A stretch of DNA of 64,000 nt from Nostoc foliaceum FACHB-393 (GCF_014698505.1 NZ_JACJTD010000010.1:1-64000); one strand, 5' to 3'; shown: positions 7,388-17,162, numbered from the stretch's first letter. Notes: generated by a model not told the origin, from the sequence alone. Numbers and translations are program-made.

Positions 7388-10300
7388 ATTCATCATCAAT
7401 TTCTGATTCTTCTACCCATTCTGGTGTAGTTATGGAATCGGAGAATTCTGGGAAATCATCTGCAAAACGGATAATTTGTCCATTGAAAAATTCTGCTAGA
7501 CGTTGAGCTGCGATCGCTACTTCGTCAGGTTCCCAATCAGTTGCGGGTGTTTGTTTTGGGGGTGGAGGCACAGTTTGCATCCCGTTTCCATTTGCCCCGT
7601 TTCCATTTACCCCATTTCCATTTCTTCCTGCCAACTCGGTTTTTTGTGGTGCTGGTGGTGAATTAATTGGTTGTGTTACTGGCGCTGGAGGCGAAATTTG
7701 CTGGTTGTAACTGGGTGTGGGTGGTTGCTGAACGCGAGTAGAGTCTTTTGGCGGAGGATTTTTTTTAGCTGAGGTAGAGTTTGAAGAAATTCCTTTTTCT
7801 ATATTTATCTGGATTTCACGCTGGAAAGTCTGCTGGAAAGCTGCCGTAATCATCGGTAGATAAGATTTCCCTTTGTCATACCATGCCTGTTTGATAGCAA
7901 TTCGAGCCACAACACCGTCGAACTCGATAAGTTGGCTCATTTGACGCAGCATTTCTTGCCTTGATTTTGGCTGGAGGTTAGCAAGAACTTGTTGCCAAAC
8001 CTGAGTTAAGTCATATTCTGCTTCCCCAACAACTTCTGAAGTTACTGGTTCAAAGTTCACAGGTGACACAGGAACAGCTACAGGTTCTGGGGTTGGTGGT
8101 GAAACTGAGTTAGCAGCAGAATTGTGATTTGTTTGCCGTTCAACTGGGGGAGATGAAACGACGGGCTGATTTTGGGTAGCCGCTAGATGATGGTTTGCAG
8201 AATTATGATTTTTTTGCGGTTCAGCTAGAGGTACAGAAGAGACTGGGTGATTTTGGGCAACTGCTGGAGGATAGCTTGGAGATACAACAGGTGTGTTAAC
8301 TCGCGGCGCAACACTTGGCGCTTGTGGCTGAATATTTGTCGCACTAGGTAACAATCCTAGTAATGTTACCTCTAACCATAAACGCGGCTGGGTGCTGTTT
8401 TTAATTTGCACTTCCGATGTTCGCAGGTGTTGCTGTCCTGCCAAAATCACGCTCATATCGAAGTATTGAGCAAACTCAACCAGCGCTGTCCAGGTTTGCT
8501 GAGTACAAGCAACCAAATCGTGGCGATTGGGCGCAGTTTTGGCAATGAGTAAATCGCGGTAGAAGGCGGCGAGATTTTGCAGAAGAGTTAGGGGTTCTCG
8601 ACCACGATCTAGAATTTTGTGGGTACAGTCGAGAACTGCTTCGGGTTTATCTTGAGTGATCGCATTTAGAAGCCCCAGTAAGTCCTGCTCGCTCACTGTC
8701 CCAACCAAATCCCAAACTCTATCCGGTGTCACTTCACCCGCTAATAAACCCAATTGGTCAAGTAAACTTTCGGCATCTCGCAACCCTCCCTGAGAAAGTT
8801 GGGCTACCAGGGTGACAGCATCAAGTGAAATATGAATGTTTTCAAAAGATGCGATCGCACTTAAATGCTTCACCATCGCTTCTAACTGAATGCGTCTAAA
8901 ATCAAACCTTTGACAGCGCGAAATAATTGTTGGTAATACCCGTTGCGGGTCTGTTGTCGCCAACACAAAAACTACATGTCTTGGTGGTTCTTCTAGGGTC
9001 TTAAGTAGCGCGTTGAATGCCTGGGTACTTAGCATGTGGCAATTATGCACTAAAAGTCCATTTGCCACAAAATTATGATTATCTGCTACTTCAATGTCAT
9101 AAACTCGCTCAACGCCAGCGAGGTGAACAGATTCGACTGTCTCCAAACTTGTAATCCATCGAGGGGATGGAATATTGTTTAAGGTCTGCCAGCCATTTTC
9201 TACTGGTGCTTGCGCCCATCTAGATGTAGTGGTATGTTTTGCTTGTACTACTTCTGGTATAAAATTTTGTTGCGGCTGAATACCCCATTGTTGTAAGCCA
9301 ACTGGCGATAAGTTGATTTTCTGCTCCAGAGAATCCTTCTGTATGCAATTGAATTTGTGGACTTCCTTGTGGACTGAGACTGAGTGAGCCATCATCCATG
9401 TACCACCAAGCAAGTCCTTCTGGGGTAATTCGATTAAGCCAGTCGATAGAGACGAGTTTTTTATCCCTATTTGGTTTAACGATGTCAAAGACATCTTTGA
9501 GTTGGGGATGACAAGCTGTGTTACAGGTAACTGAGATGTTTCCGTATCCTTTGTTAGCTGTAATTCACAGTTTTGGACGCAATTCTTGAAGGCGATAGGC
9601 TTTGTATTCCAACCATTCTTGCTGCTTTTCTGAGTGTGTCCAACACAATCTGGGGAATCTGCTGTATTTATTGGGATAACTGATAGAGCAATCTCCAAGC
9701 TAGGTTCCGTAGATAAGCCCAAGTGCATTTGGCTGGATAACTGACGCATCTGCAAGGAACTTTTCTGTTCTAAGTTCCCAAATTCCGTGTCCTTTTTTAT
9801 ATGGATGTTTTTCCCAGCGAGACTGGATACTGATGATTCCTCTGCCCTTTTTTTGTAAAAAGGTTGGGATATCAAGCTTTTCTCCACACCCGCAAGCACA
9901 GAAAGGTCGGAGTAATTCGGCTTGTTTAAGGATAGATTCCAGGTCGTATGATTTTTGACCTGATGTATTGCCTTTAAACTGATGTCGGCTAGCAAATCTC
10001 CGGGTACGTCCATCGATACCAAATTTGTAAATGAGGATGCCGCATCCACATTCACAGGGGATAGTATCTCCACTCCTTCTTTTACGTCCTTTGCTTGTAA
10101 CCATCCCTGGTTTGTCCTAATTAAATGATTACCCGTACATCTAATTTCTCGGTTAGTTGTCTTGATAACCAGGGTTTGCCGTTCTCCTTGATCTAACCAG
10201 CCAACAACTTTCTTGAATTCCCACTTACCTGATGAGTCGTTGTAACTCAGAACCCTCTTATCTTTGATTTTGGGGTCATCGATTCTGTTAAACCCTTCAT

Positions 10301-10718
10301 CAGTCAAGACTAGAGAATCTCCAGTTAGGCATTCGTCGATTACATAAACCTTGTAGCGACACTGCACAGGAGCAAACTGGGCTTTTTCAATCAATTCGCG
10401 GATATTATCGACACCAGTGTTGCTAGCGGCATCGATTTCAATTATGTCTAAGGCGTAGCCCTTGGTGATCCCCTGACAAACTTCACACACGCCACAGGGT
10501 TCAGCGGTGGGCTTATCGCTTTTGAGACAATTAAGAGATTTGGCCAGAATCCGGGCACTAGAAGTTTTCCCCGTACCTCTAGGCCCAGTGAATAAATAGG
10601 CGGGGGCAATTTTGGCTGTGCCGATCGCGTTCGTGAGAGTGGTGGCGATCGCCTCTTGACCCACCAGTTCAGCAAAACTCTTGGGGCGATATTTGTGGTG
10701 CAGGGGTTCGTAAGACAT
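7386..10718 (-). CDS. dnaX: DNA polymerase III subunit gamma/tau, intein-containing
   Basis: Clamp-loader ATPase of the replisome. The start is placed at ATG 10718 (MSYEPLHHKYRPKSF, the canonical DnaX opening); a TTG at 10745 would add nine residues. The N-extein has Walker A GPRGTGKTSSA, a zinc module with cysteines in CLKSDKP...CGVCEVC, and Walker B VYVIDE. It is interrupted right after IDE by a 430-residue intein and resumes CHMLSTQAFNALLKTLEEPP, including the SRC-type sensor CQRF. The mature exteins total about 680 residues. The tail is Pro/Asn/Gln-rich linker plus a tau-like C-terminus. It stands alone, convergent with the glycosyltransferase. Confidence 0.95.
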   Translation of the reverse strand: MSYEPLHHKYRPKSFAELVGQEAIATTLTNAIGTAKIAPAYLFTGPRGTGKTSSARILAKSLNCLKSDKPTAEPCGVCEVCQGITKGYALDIIEIDAASNTGVDNIRELIEKAQFAPVQCRYKVYVIDECLTGDSLVLTDEGFNRIDDPKIKDKRVLSYNDSSGKWEFKKVVGWLDQGERQTLVIKTTNREIRCTGNHLIRTNQGWLQAKDVKEGVEILSPVNVDAASSFTNLVSMDVPGDLLADISLKAIHQVKNHTTWNLSLNKPNYSDLSVLAGVEKSLISQPFYKKRAEESSVSSLAGKNIHIKKDTEFGNLEQKSSLQMRQLSSQMHLGLSTEPSLEIALSVIPINTADSPDCVGHTQKSSKNGWNTKPIAFKNCVQNCELQLTKDTETSQLPVTQLVIPNSKMSLTSLNQIGIKNSSLSTGLIELPQKDLLGGTWMMAHSVSVHKEVHKFNCIQKDSLEQKINLSPVGLQQWGIQPQQNFIPEVVQAKHTTTSRWAQAPVENGWQTLNNIPSPRWITSLETVESVHLAGVERVYDIEVADNHNFVANGLLVHNCHMLSTQAFNALLKTLEEPPRHVVFVLATTDPQRVLPTIISRCQRFDFRRIQLEAMVKHLSAIASFENIHISLDAVTLVAQLSQGGLRDAESLLDQLGLLAGEVTPDRVWDLVGTVSEQDLLGLLNAITQDKPEAVLDCTHKILDRGREPLTLLQNLAAFYRDLLIAKTAPNRHDLVACTQQTWTALVEFAQYFDMSVILAGQQHLRTSEVQIKNSTQPRLWLEVTLLGLLPSATNIQPQAPSVAPRVNTPVVSPSYPPAVAQNHPVSSVPLAEPQKNHNSANHHLAATQNQPVVSSPPVERQTNHNSAANSVSPPTPEPVAVPVSPVNFEPVTSEVVGEAEYDLTQVWQQVLANLQPKSRQEMLRQMSQLIEFDGVVARIAIKQAWYDKGKSYLPMITAAFQQTFQREIQINIEKGISSNSTSAKKNPPPKDSTRVQQPPTPSYNQQISPPAPVTQPINSPPAPQKTELAGRNGNGVNGNGANGNGMQTVPPPPKQTPATDWEPDEVAIAAQRLAEFFNGQIIRFADDFPEFSDSITTPEWVEESEIDDE
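9042..10331 (-). other. DnaX intein, 430 residues
   Basis: Begins with Cys (CLTGDSLVLTDEGF, block A) directly after Walker B IDE. Block B is TGNHLIRT. It ends with blocks F and G (VYDIEVADNHNFVANGLLVHN), followed by Cys of the C-extein. All splicing residues are present: Cys1, the block B His, the penultimate His, the terminal Asn and Cys+1. The length is exactly 430 codons, which I recall is also the length of the Synechocystis DnaX intein. The central 330 codons are Ser/Thr/Leu/Gln-rich and show no endonuclease motif in this frame. The same DNA encodes a LAGLIDADG endonuclease in another frame. Confidence 0.93.
9109..10104 (-). pseudogene. LAGLIDADG homing endonuclease nested out of frame inside the DnaX intein, three nonsense codons
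   Basis: From ATG 10104, in the frame whose first base is the third codon base of dnaX, the DNA reads two CxCGCG cysteine clusters (CECGCG, CACGCG). Then comes ALGLIYGT-stop-LGDCSIS, a first LAGLIDADG-like helix, then WTHSEKQQEWLEYKAYRL, LRPKL-stop, HPQLKDVFDIVKP, SIDWLNRITPEGLAWWYMDD (second motif), IQLHTEGFSGAENQLIASWL, KTYHYI-stop-MGAS, SRKWLADL and YSIPSMDYKF, ending at TGA 9111-9109. The stops are TAG 9702-9700, TGA 9567-9565 and TAG 9222-9220. Each is one base away from a sense codon (Leu, Arg and Ser are likely), so the ORF looks recently disabled. An upstream in-frame TAG (10119-10117) fixes the start as its own ATG within the intein. Confidence 0.85.
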
Positions 10719-11091
10719 GGAAAAATAGACTTCAATGCCTTTCAACGTGAATTAGTAGCACCGAGTCGAGTTTAGGATTCAACTATTTTAAACTCTCGTA
10801 CCTGCTTTGTTTATCGATGTTGCCATAGCCCTTGCACTCAACTCATGCCGTAAATTTTGGCACTCAGGAAAGCAAGAAACCAGAGCTTATCCTCTACTAT
10901 GATTTCAACATCAATGTATCGGAATTATAGCATATCATTTAGTACATTTGTTCTAGTAAAGGAGTGGGAGCAGGTGAGAATAACTCTTGACAAATGACTA
11001 ATGACTAATGACAAATAACTATACATTTTATTGAATGAACTAGCGTCATCGTCCAGTGCGATCGCTACAATTTTAGGATAAACAAAACTCG
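10719..11091. other. non-coding region between divergent dnaX and the 11.1 kb gene
   Basis: Holds both promoters. At about 10993-11025 lies a heptamer-type tandem repeat (AATGACT units), a class of short repeat common in heterocystous cyanobacteria. A GCGATCGC site lies at 11058-11066. An AGGA at 11076-11079 may help initiate the next gene. No gene was seen. Confidence 0.5.
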
Positions 11092-11790
11092 ATGGTGCAG
11101 CAGATGCTCAAGCGGCTATTTCAATGGCTCAAAAAGCTTTTTCAGAGCTTGTTTGGTGGAAAACAGACTACCTCAAAATCAAGAGGAAATGTGGAAAAAG
11201 AACCAGCCCCACCCCTAAGCGATACGGATCTGGAATTTCTTTTCAACGAACTGTTGCAAGGAGTACATCAAGCACGAGGAGAAGAGTGGGCACGGAAGTG
11301 GTTGCATAATATTGAACATCGCATCCCTACTGAACGCTGGGTTGATTGGTTAGGGCGCTTTGGCGACAAATTGCTTGCATCACCTACACCTAATAATGAA
11401 ATGGCTGCGCGGTTAGTGCAACTGGGTGAGTTGGGCATCGGGGAAATTGCAGATGTTGCCTATAGTATCGGGATGCAGTTGTTAACACGCAATCAAGGCG
11501 AACCAATTTGGGAATATGAAGGGCCAGATGCTGTTAGTACAAATTTGCCCTCTGAGCCAACTACCCCAGTATCAGAGTCAGCAGATGCACCAGAGAACCC
11601 CCCGGAGGGAGAATACCAAACTGTCACTCTAGAAGAGTTGTTTGTGATGTTGCAGGAAGATGAAAGCTTACGCCAGCAGATTGCTCAACAGCTTGCCGTT
11701 GAAACAGATGATCCACAAGTGCTTGTCCAGGCATTGATTAGTCAATTATATCCTGCTGGTCAATCGACTACAGAGCAAACAGAAAATTAA
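11092..11790 (+). CDS. unknown protein, stand-alone paralogue of the N-terminal domain of the following TPR-CHAT protein
   Basis: A 232-residue protein. Residues 1-30 are basic and amphipathic (QMLKRLFQWLKKLFQSLFGG), possibly a membrane-surface helix. Residues 45-145 form a helical domain (LLQGVHQARGEEWARKWL, HRIPTERWVDWLGRFGDKLL) that is clearly homologous to residues 1-130 of the next gene. After WEYEGPDA a Pro/Ser linker leads to a C-terminal acidic helical part (EELFVMLQEDESLRQQIAQQL). No catalytic motif is present. Since it shares the docking-like domain but lacks the TPR and CHAT parts, it could be an adaptor, competitor or regulator of the downstream protein. The gap to the next gene is 289 bases. 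Confidence 0.75.
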   Translation: MVQQMLKRLFQWLKKLFQSLFGGKQTTSKSRGNVEKEPAPPLSDTDLEFLFNELLQGVHQARGEEWARKWLHNIEHRIPTERWVDWLGRFGDKLLASPTPNNEMAARLVQLGELGIGEIADVAYSIGMQLLTRNQGEPIWEYEGPDAVSTNLPSEPTTPVSESADAPENPPEGEYQTVTLEELFVMLQEDESLRQQIAQQLAVETDDPQVLVQALISQLYPAGQSTTEQTEN

Positions 11791-12079
11791 CTGCTGCGTA
11801 GAATCAACAGATTTTGGATTTGCGTTATCCACAAAAGGTGTTAACGTAGCAGGACGTTAGTCTGTTATGAACCAAAAGAATCTGAAATCTAAAATTGGCA
11901 AAGTCAAAATTCCAGAGTCGAATCTGGAAATTGTAACGTTGTAATGCTATGCTCTTGAAGATTTGTATATTTTTTGCTAACCTGCTACGGAAGCGCTGTC
12001 CGAATCTAATGGGTTTTTACGTAATTGATGATTTTTTTAACACAACGATGGCTACAATCTAGAAAAACAAAATCCAAGA

Positions 12080-15000
12080 GTGTGGCAGATGCTCAGGCGG
12101 ATATCGCAGTCGCTTAAAAGGTTTTTAAAGCGCCTCATTGCAAGTCAGCAGACTAGTTCTCTCAAGGGTGCGAGAGGACACAACCTGGTAGAGGTACTAC
12201 CAGAACTAACCAATGCGGATCTGGAACAATTGTTTATCCAATTGTTAGAAGGCGTGCATCAAGCACGAGGACGACAGTGGGCATTGAGGTATCTGCAACG
12301 GCTCGAAAATCGGATTCCGGCTGAACGCTGGATAGACTGGTTAGTGATGTTTGGTGAAAGCTTGCTAGCTTCACCTACACCAAATTCTCTTTTAGCAACA
12401 CAGATGCTGCAATTGGGGGAACTTGGTGTTGGCAGAATTGGAGACGTTGCTTATGACATTGGTATCCGACTGATGCAAAACTCACCTACACAGATAGAGT
12501 ATGAGGAGAATCAGGCGCAAGATGTAATCGAAACTACACCTACTCCTGGGCAAGAACTGATCCGTGATTTGGGCGAACAGTTATGGGAGTATGATGAGCC
12601 AGATGTTGGAGAAACTACTCCTGGACAAGAACTGATCCGCAATTTGGGCGAGCAGTTATGGGAGTATGATGAGCCAGATGTCGTAGAAACTATAACTGAT
12701 GAAGAAATTCTCCCAAGTTCCCCTGGACAAGAGCTAATCCGTAGCTTCGGTGAACAGTTATGGGAATATGATGTGCCAGATGTTGAGCCAATAACGTCAG
12801 CACCTCAAAATGCCTCTTTTGAGGAAAGATTGCCCGAAAACTTAGAGGAACTGGTATTAGAGTATGAACGGGAAGAGACCCAAGCCACAATATCAGAAAA
12901 TGTCCCTCTCCCCGCTGCGGAAGATTCAATCACCTTGTTAACCCAACTGAGGTTCGAGGATGAAGAAGAAGTTGTTCAAATTACAACACCAGCAAATTTC
13001 CTTTCCACTAGACAAAGGACTGAATTAGCAACGTCTCCCTCAGTGGAAACCTGGGATAACACTCTGACGAATTTAGAGCCAAATGTAGCTAATACTCTAG
13101 ATGAATTGTGGGTGAGGTTGGATCAAAGTACCAATTTAGTCCAGCAACTTGCTTCTAACTTGGCAGTTCAAAGTATTAATTCCCCCGGTATTATTGAGCG
13201 ACATAGTGATCATCCGATTACCCATGCTCAAGGTTGGTTTTACCAAGGTCTTCAGCAAGCTAAAACAGGTGATTTGTTAGGCGCGATCGCATCTTATGAC
13301 CAAGCCATTGAACTTCAACCAGAATTCTCAGAATATTGGTTTAACCGAGGCTTGACGCTGTTCCATTTAGAACGTTTTGATGAAGCGATCGCATCTTACG
13401 AAACAGCCACACAACTGAAACCCGACTTCTACAAAGCTTGGTACAACCGGGGTGGAACTCTCGGAGAATTAGGATACTTTGAAGAAGCGATCGCTTCTTT
13501 TGACAAAGCTATAGAAATTAAACCAGACTATCAAGAAGCTTGGTCTAGCAAGGGTTTAGCGCTACTGAAGTTAGGTTGGCTACCAGAAGCTATTGCGAGT
13601 TATGACCAAGCGCTGCATTTGGAACCAGAAGACCAGGAAAACTGGTATCACCGAGGTATAGCCCTGGCTGTAGGCGAACAATTTGCCGAGGCGATTATAT
13701 CTTACGACAGAGCGCTAGAAATTGACTCAGAATATCATGAAGTTTGGATAGACCGGGGTGTAGTGCTATTTAATTTAGGAAAGTGGTCAGATGCGATCGC
13801 CTCCTGGGACAAAGCGCTGTCAGTTCAAGCCGACTTCTACTTAGCTTGGTACAACCGAGGTATAGCATTAGATAACTTAGGGCGTAGACAAGAAGCGATC
13901 GCCTCCTATCGCCAAGCGATCGCCATTAAACCCGACTTCCACTTAGCTTGGTATAATCAGGCAGTAGCACTGTTTTATTTAGAACAATTTGCCGAAGCGA
14001 TCGCTTGTTATGATAACGCTTTGCAAATTAAACAAGATTATTGGGAAGCTTGGATTGGTCGGGGAACTGCGATCGGTAATTTAGTCAACTCTGACGCATT
14101 GCTGAATTTGTCGAGTAGTATCACAGTGACAAATCCCGCCTTACAACAGGGCGGCTACGAAGGAAAATTAGCCAGCTACGAGGAAGGGTTAAAACATCTA
14201 CGGACAGATACCCACCCAGAAGGTTGGGGTAGATTGCATTTTGCGATCGCTAATACTTACTACGAGCAAGGCAAAAAACACACCAATACCCGCGATTATT
14301 GGCGCAAAGCCGCATCTGAGTACCATCAGGCACTGTTAACCCTTACACTAGAATATTTTCCCCAGTTGCACCTAGAGGTTTTACAATCTCTAAGCAAAGT
14401 GCTGATGGGGTTGGGACAAACAACACAAGTTCAAGAATTGCTGCAACGCGGTACAGAATTATTGCGACAATTATTGAGTGAAGAAACTCGCTCAGACGAA
14501 AGTAAAAAACAGCTAACTTTAAAATTTGCAGGCTTTGATCAATTGGCAGTTGATTTAGCCGTAGAGTCTGGTGATTTGGTAGAAGCGTGGGAAATTGCCG
14601 AACAAGGTAAAAATGCTTGTTTAAACTGGCTGCTTTATGGCTGGAATGATAATATTTACTCTCCTTATTATGGGGCAATTCAACAACTATTCAATCCCAC
14701 AACAGCAATTATTTACTGGCATATTAGTCCAGTCGCTCTACACACATTTATTCTCAAAGACCAAGCTCCATCACCCATCCTCCTCTTTACACCCATGCAA
14801 GATACTGGGGTAATACCTTTAGGAGAAGACGCTATCCGTCTAAATGAATTGCCCCTACCCGAAGCAGTGCAACGCCTAATTGAATTTGAAGGTTGGCTAG
14901 AAGATTGGCATCAACAATACCAAGAATATCGCACCACGGCCCAAGACAAAGAAAGTAAAAGCCAGCATTCTTGGCGAGTTGATATGGAACAGAAGCTGTC

Positions 15001-15952
15001 ACAGTTGTATGAAATTCTGAATATTTCCACAATTGCACAGGAACTCGAAGGCATCACCCAACTGGTTTTAATACCTCACCGTGACTTGTACAGATTGCCC
15101 ATTCATACCCTTTTCCATCTTTCTTCGCCATCACCGGAAGAGTTGCCGAATGTAGAGTCAAATTTCACCGTCACTTATCTACCTAGCGCCCAAGTAGGTT
15201 TATCAATAAAAACTGAAGATATTTGGCAGTGGCAAAATCAGTTATTGCTCAGTGTTGAACATCCTGATAATACAGCTTCCCCCGCACTTAAATTTGCCAA
15301 ACTTGAGTCGGAAGTTGTTAGCCAGATGTTCAATAACATCCAACGAATTCAGGGGTTAGAAGCTACAAAAAATATTGTCGGAAATGCCTTATTTGATAAT
15401 TACAATATCTTTCATTTTACGGGTCGTGTTACTAATAATTTAGCTGAACCTAAAAAGTCAGAATTAGCATTAGCAGGTGAAGATAAACTTACTCTAGATG
15501 AAATCTGTCAACACAATCTAGCAAGTTACAACCTTATTACTCTCTCTGCCTGTGACAATTTAAATACTAGCAACCACACTATTAGCAGTGAATATGTGAG
15601 TTTAGTCAGTGGTTTTGTGAGTCAAGGTGTTCCTCATGTAGTAAGTACTCTTTGGAGTGTAGAATCTTCAGCTAGTGCCTTGGTCATGATAGAATTCTAC
15701 CGACGATTACAGCCCAACAAATCAGCAGTTACTGCCTTAGCTGAAGCAACACGATGGCTAAAAGAACTAACTGCTGGAGAACTGACAAAATGGTATGAAG
15801 ATGTTTTGAATAATCTGCATCCTGAGGAAGTTAGAATTCAAACTTATTTAGCAACACAACTATACAGAAATAGCAAAATGGCATCAGATAAAAATCTTTA
15901 TAATCATCCTTACTACTGGGCAGCATTCATGATTACAGGTAAGCCGAATTAA
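12080..15952 (+). CDS. TPR-CHAT protein (caspase-like peptidase domain) with duplicated N-terminal domain
   Basis: A 1290-residue multidomain protein. Residues 1-130 are the same helical domain as the preceding gene. Three copies of a PGQELIRxxGEQLWEYDxPDV motif follow (about 156-235), then an acidic linker, then about eight TPR units (about 388-680; YDQAIELQPEFSEYWFNRG-type) and further helical repeats. The C-terminal CHAT domain has the catalytic dyad in FHFTG (His1112) and LSACD (Cys1158), with the conserved GVPHVVSTLW after it. CHAT domains are caspase/separase-fold proteases, and TPR-CHAT proteins occur as effectors in bacterial signalling and defence. The start is GTG 12080; ATG 12089 is an alternative with AAGAG about 8 bases upstream. 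Confidence 0.85.
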   Translation: MWQMLRRISQSLKRFLKRLIASQQTSSLKGARGHNLVEVLPELTNADLEQLFIQLLEGVHQARGRQWALRYLQRLENRIPAERWIDWLVMFGESLLASPTPNSLLATQMLQLGELGVGRIGDVAYDIGIRLMQNSPTQIEYEENQAQDVIETTPTPGQELIRDLGEQLWEYDEPDVGETTPGQELIRNLGEQLWEYDEPDVVETITDEEILPSSPGQELIRSFGEQLWEYDVPDVEPITSAPQNASFEERLPENLEELVLEYEREETQATISENVPLPAAEDSITLLTQLRFEDEEEVVQITTPANFLSTRQRTELATSPSVETWDNTLTNLEPNVANTLDELWVRLDQSTNLVQQLASNLAVQSINSPGIIERHSDHPITHAQGWFYQGLQQAKTGDLLGAIASYDQAIELQPEFSEYWFNRGLTLFHLERFDEAIASYETATQLKPDFYKAWYNRGGTLGELGYFEEAIASFDKAIEIKPDYQEAWSSKGLALLKLGWLPEAIASYDQALHLEPEDQENWYHRGIALAVGEQFAEAIISYDRALEIDSEYHEVWIDRGVVLFNLGKWSDAIASWDKALSVQADFYLAWYNRGIALDNLGRRQEAIASYRQAIAIKPDFHLAWYNQAVALFYLEQFAEAIACYDNALQIKQDYWEAWIGRGTAIGNLVNSDALLNLSSSITVTNPALQQGGYEGKLASYEEGLKHLRTDTHPEGWGRLHFAIANTYYEQGKKHTNTRDYWRKAASEYHQALLTLTLEYFPQLHLEVLQSLSKVLMGLGQTTQVQELLQRGTELLRQLLSEETRSDESKKQLTLKFAGFDQLAVDLAVESGDLVEAWEIAEQGKNACLNWLLYGWNDNIYSPYYGAIQQLFNPTTAIIYWHISPVALHTFILKDQAPSPILLFTPMQDTGVIPLGEDAIRLNELPLPEAVQRLIEFEGWLEDWHQQYQEYRTTAQDKESKSQHSWRVDMEQKLSQLYEILNISTIAQELEGITQLVLIPHRDLYRLPIHTLFHLSSPSPEELPNVESNFTVTYLPSAQVGLSIKTEDIWQWQNQLLLSVEHPDNTASPALKFAKLESEVVSQMFNNIQRIQGLEATKNIVGNALFDNYNIFHFTGRVTNNLAEPKKSELALAGEDKLTLDEICQHNLASYNLITLSACDNLNTSNHTISSEYVSLVSGFVSQGVPHVVSTLWSVESSASALVMIEFYRRLQPNKSAVTALAEATRWLKELTAGELTKWYEDVLNNLHPEEVRIQTYLATQLYRNSKMASDKNLYNHPYYWAAFMITGKPN
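12545..12784 (+). repeat. three in-frame copies of a GQELIR...WEYDxPDV motif
   Basis: Three tandem copies, about 21 conserved residues each, separated by variable acidic spacers of 4-14 residues. A single degenerate counterpart (PIWEYEGPDA) is present in the upstream paralogue at about residue 140. The DNA copies are very similar (CTGATCCGTGATTTGGGCGA versus CTGATCCGCAATTTGGGCGA), so the duplication is recent. Confidence 0.85.
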
Positions 15953-16010
15953 TCGTTTGAAACTTGTCAAAATAATTTTTAATTTATAATTCGTAATGCG
16001 TTTGTTGAAC

Positions 16011-16607
16011 CTAATCTAACTCCCGTCGTCCTTCTAATGCCCTTGCTAGGGTCACTTCGTCGGCGTACTCTAAATCACCACCTACAGGCAAACCAAAGGC
16101 GATCCGCGTCACCTTGGTAAATGGTTTCAGTAGCTGACCGATATACAGTGTTGTTGTCTCCCCTTCTACACTCGGACTAATTGCGAGAATTACTTCTTGA
16201 GGTTTTTGCTGACTCACCCGCCGCTGCAAAGCCAGAATAGTCAACTGTTCTGGCCCAATTCCATCAATTGGAGAAATCACCCCACCTAAAACGTGATATT
16301 TCCCTTTGTACTCGCGGGTTTTTTCCAGCGCAATCACATCACGAGGATCTGCTACGACACAGATAGTGTTGTTGTCACGGTTGGCATTGCGGCAGATTTC
16401 ACAAACAGGTTCAGCGGATAAGTGAAAGCAAACAGAACACAAGCCTATCTGTTTCTTTGCCTCAATCAACGCCTGTGCCAAAGCTTCTACCTCTGCTTCT
16501 GGTCGCTTCAAAATATGCAAAGCCAGTCGTTGGGCAGATTTAGGACCAACTCCCGGTAGGCGTTGCAATTGCTCAATTAACCGTGCTAAAGGACGTGCGT
16601 AAACCGT
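16011..16607 (-). CDS. recR: recombination mediator RecR, apparently starting at a non-canonical ACG
   Basis: RecFOR pathway protein that helps load RecA at single-strand gaps. The sequence has the helix-hairpin-helix [15 protein letters not shown], a four-Cys zinc finger ([16 protein letters not shown]) and a TOPRIM domain ([13 protein letters not shown]). The first canonical start is TTG 16568, giving 185 residues. The conserved N-terminal reading [18 protein letters not shown] continues upstream to ACG at 16607, with GGAG eight bases before it and no ATG, GTG or TTG in that stretch. The family is usually about 197-201 residues, which fits initiation at ACG (199 codons including the stop). 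It could also be a start codon mutated from ATG. Confidence 0.85.
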   Translation of the reverse strand, partial: TVYARPLARLIEQLQRLPGVGPKSAQRLALHILKRPEAEVEALAQALIEAKKQIGLCSVCFHLSAEPVCEICRNANRDNNTICVVADPRDVIALEKTREYKGKYHVLGGVISPIDGIGPEQLTILALQRRVSQQKPQEVILAISPSVEGETTTLYIGQLLKPFTKVTRIAFGLPVGGDLEYADEVTLARALEGRRELD

Positions 16608-16805
16608 TGTCTTATCTCCAGGATGTTTTCACTTTAACTATGATGACATTTTTTGGGTGCTTCCATCTCTCTAGAATGGCTTGGCTGGTAGAAATAACAA
16701 TCCCACGGCCTCAAGCAGTGGGAGCATCAAATAAATATTTATTGATTATAACAGTGAGTTTTTTAGTGATGAATCGCGTCTATAGACACAATTCATCCGG
16801 TTTTA

Positions 16806-17162
<357 letters not shown>

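Noticed and set aside
7386..10718. dnaX split into two genes by an intein stop
   Set aside because: The dnaX frame is continuous from 10718 to 7386; only the offset endonuclease frame contains stops.
10993..11025. CRISPR-like tandem repeat
   Set aside because: Seven-base AATGACT units without spacers: a short tandem repeat, not a CRISPR array. No CRISPR array was seen anywhere in the window.
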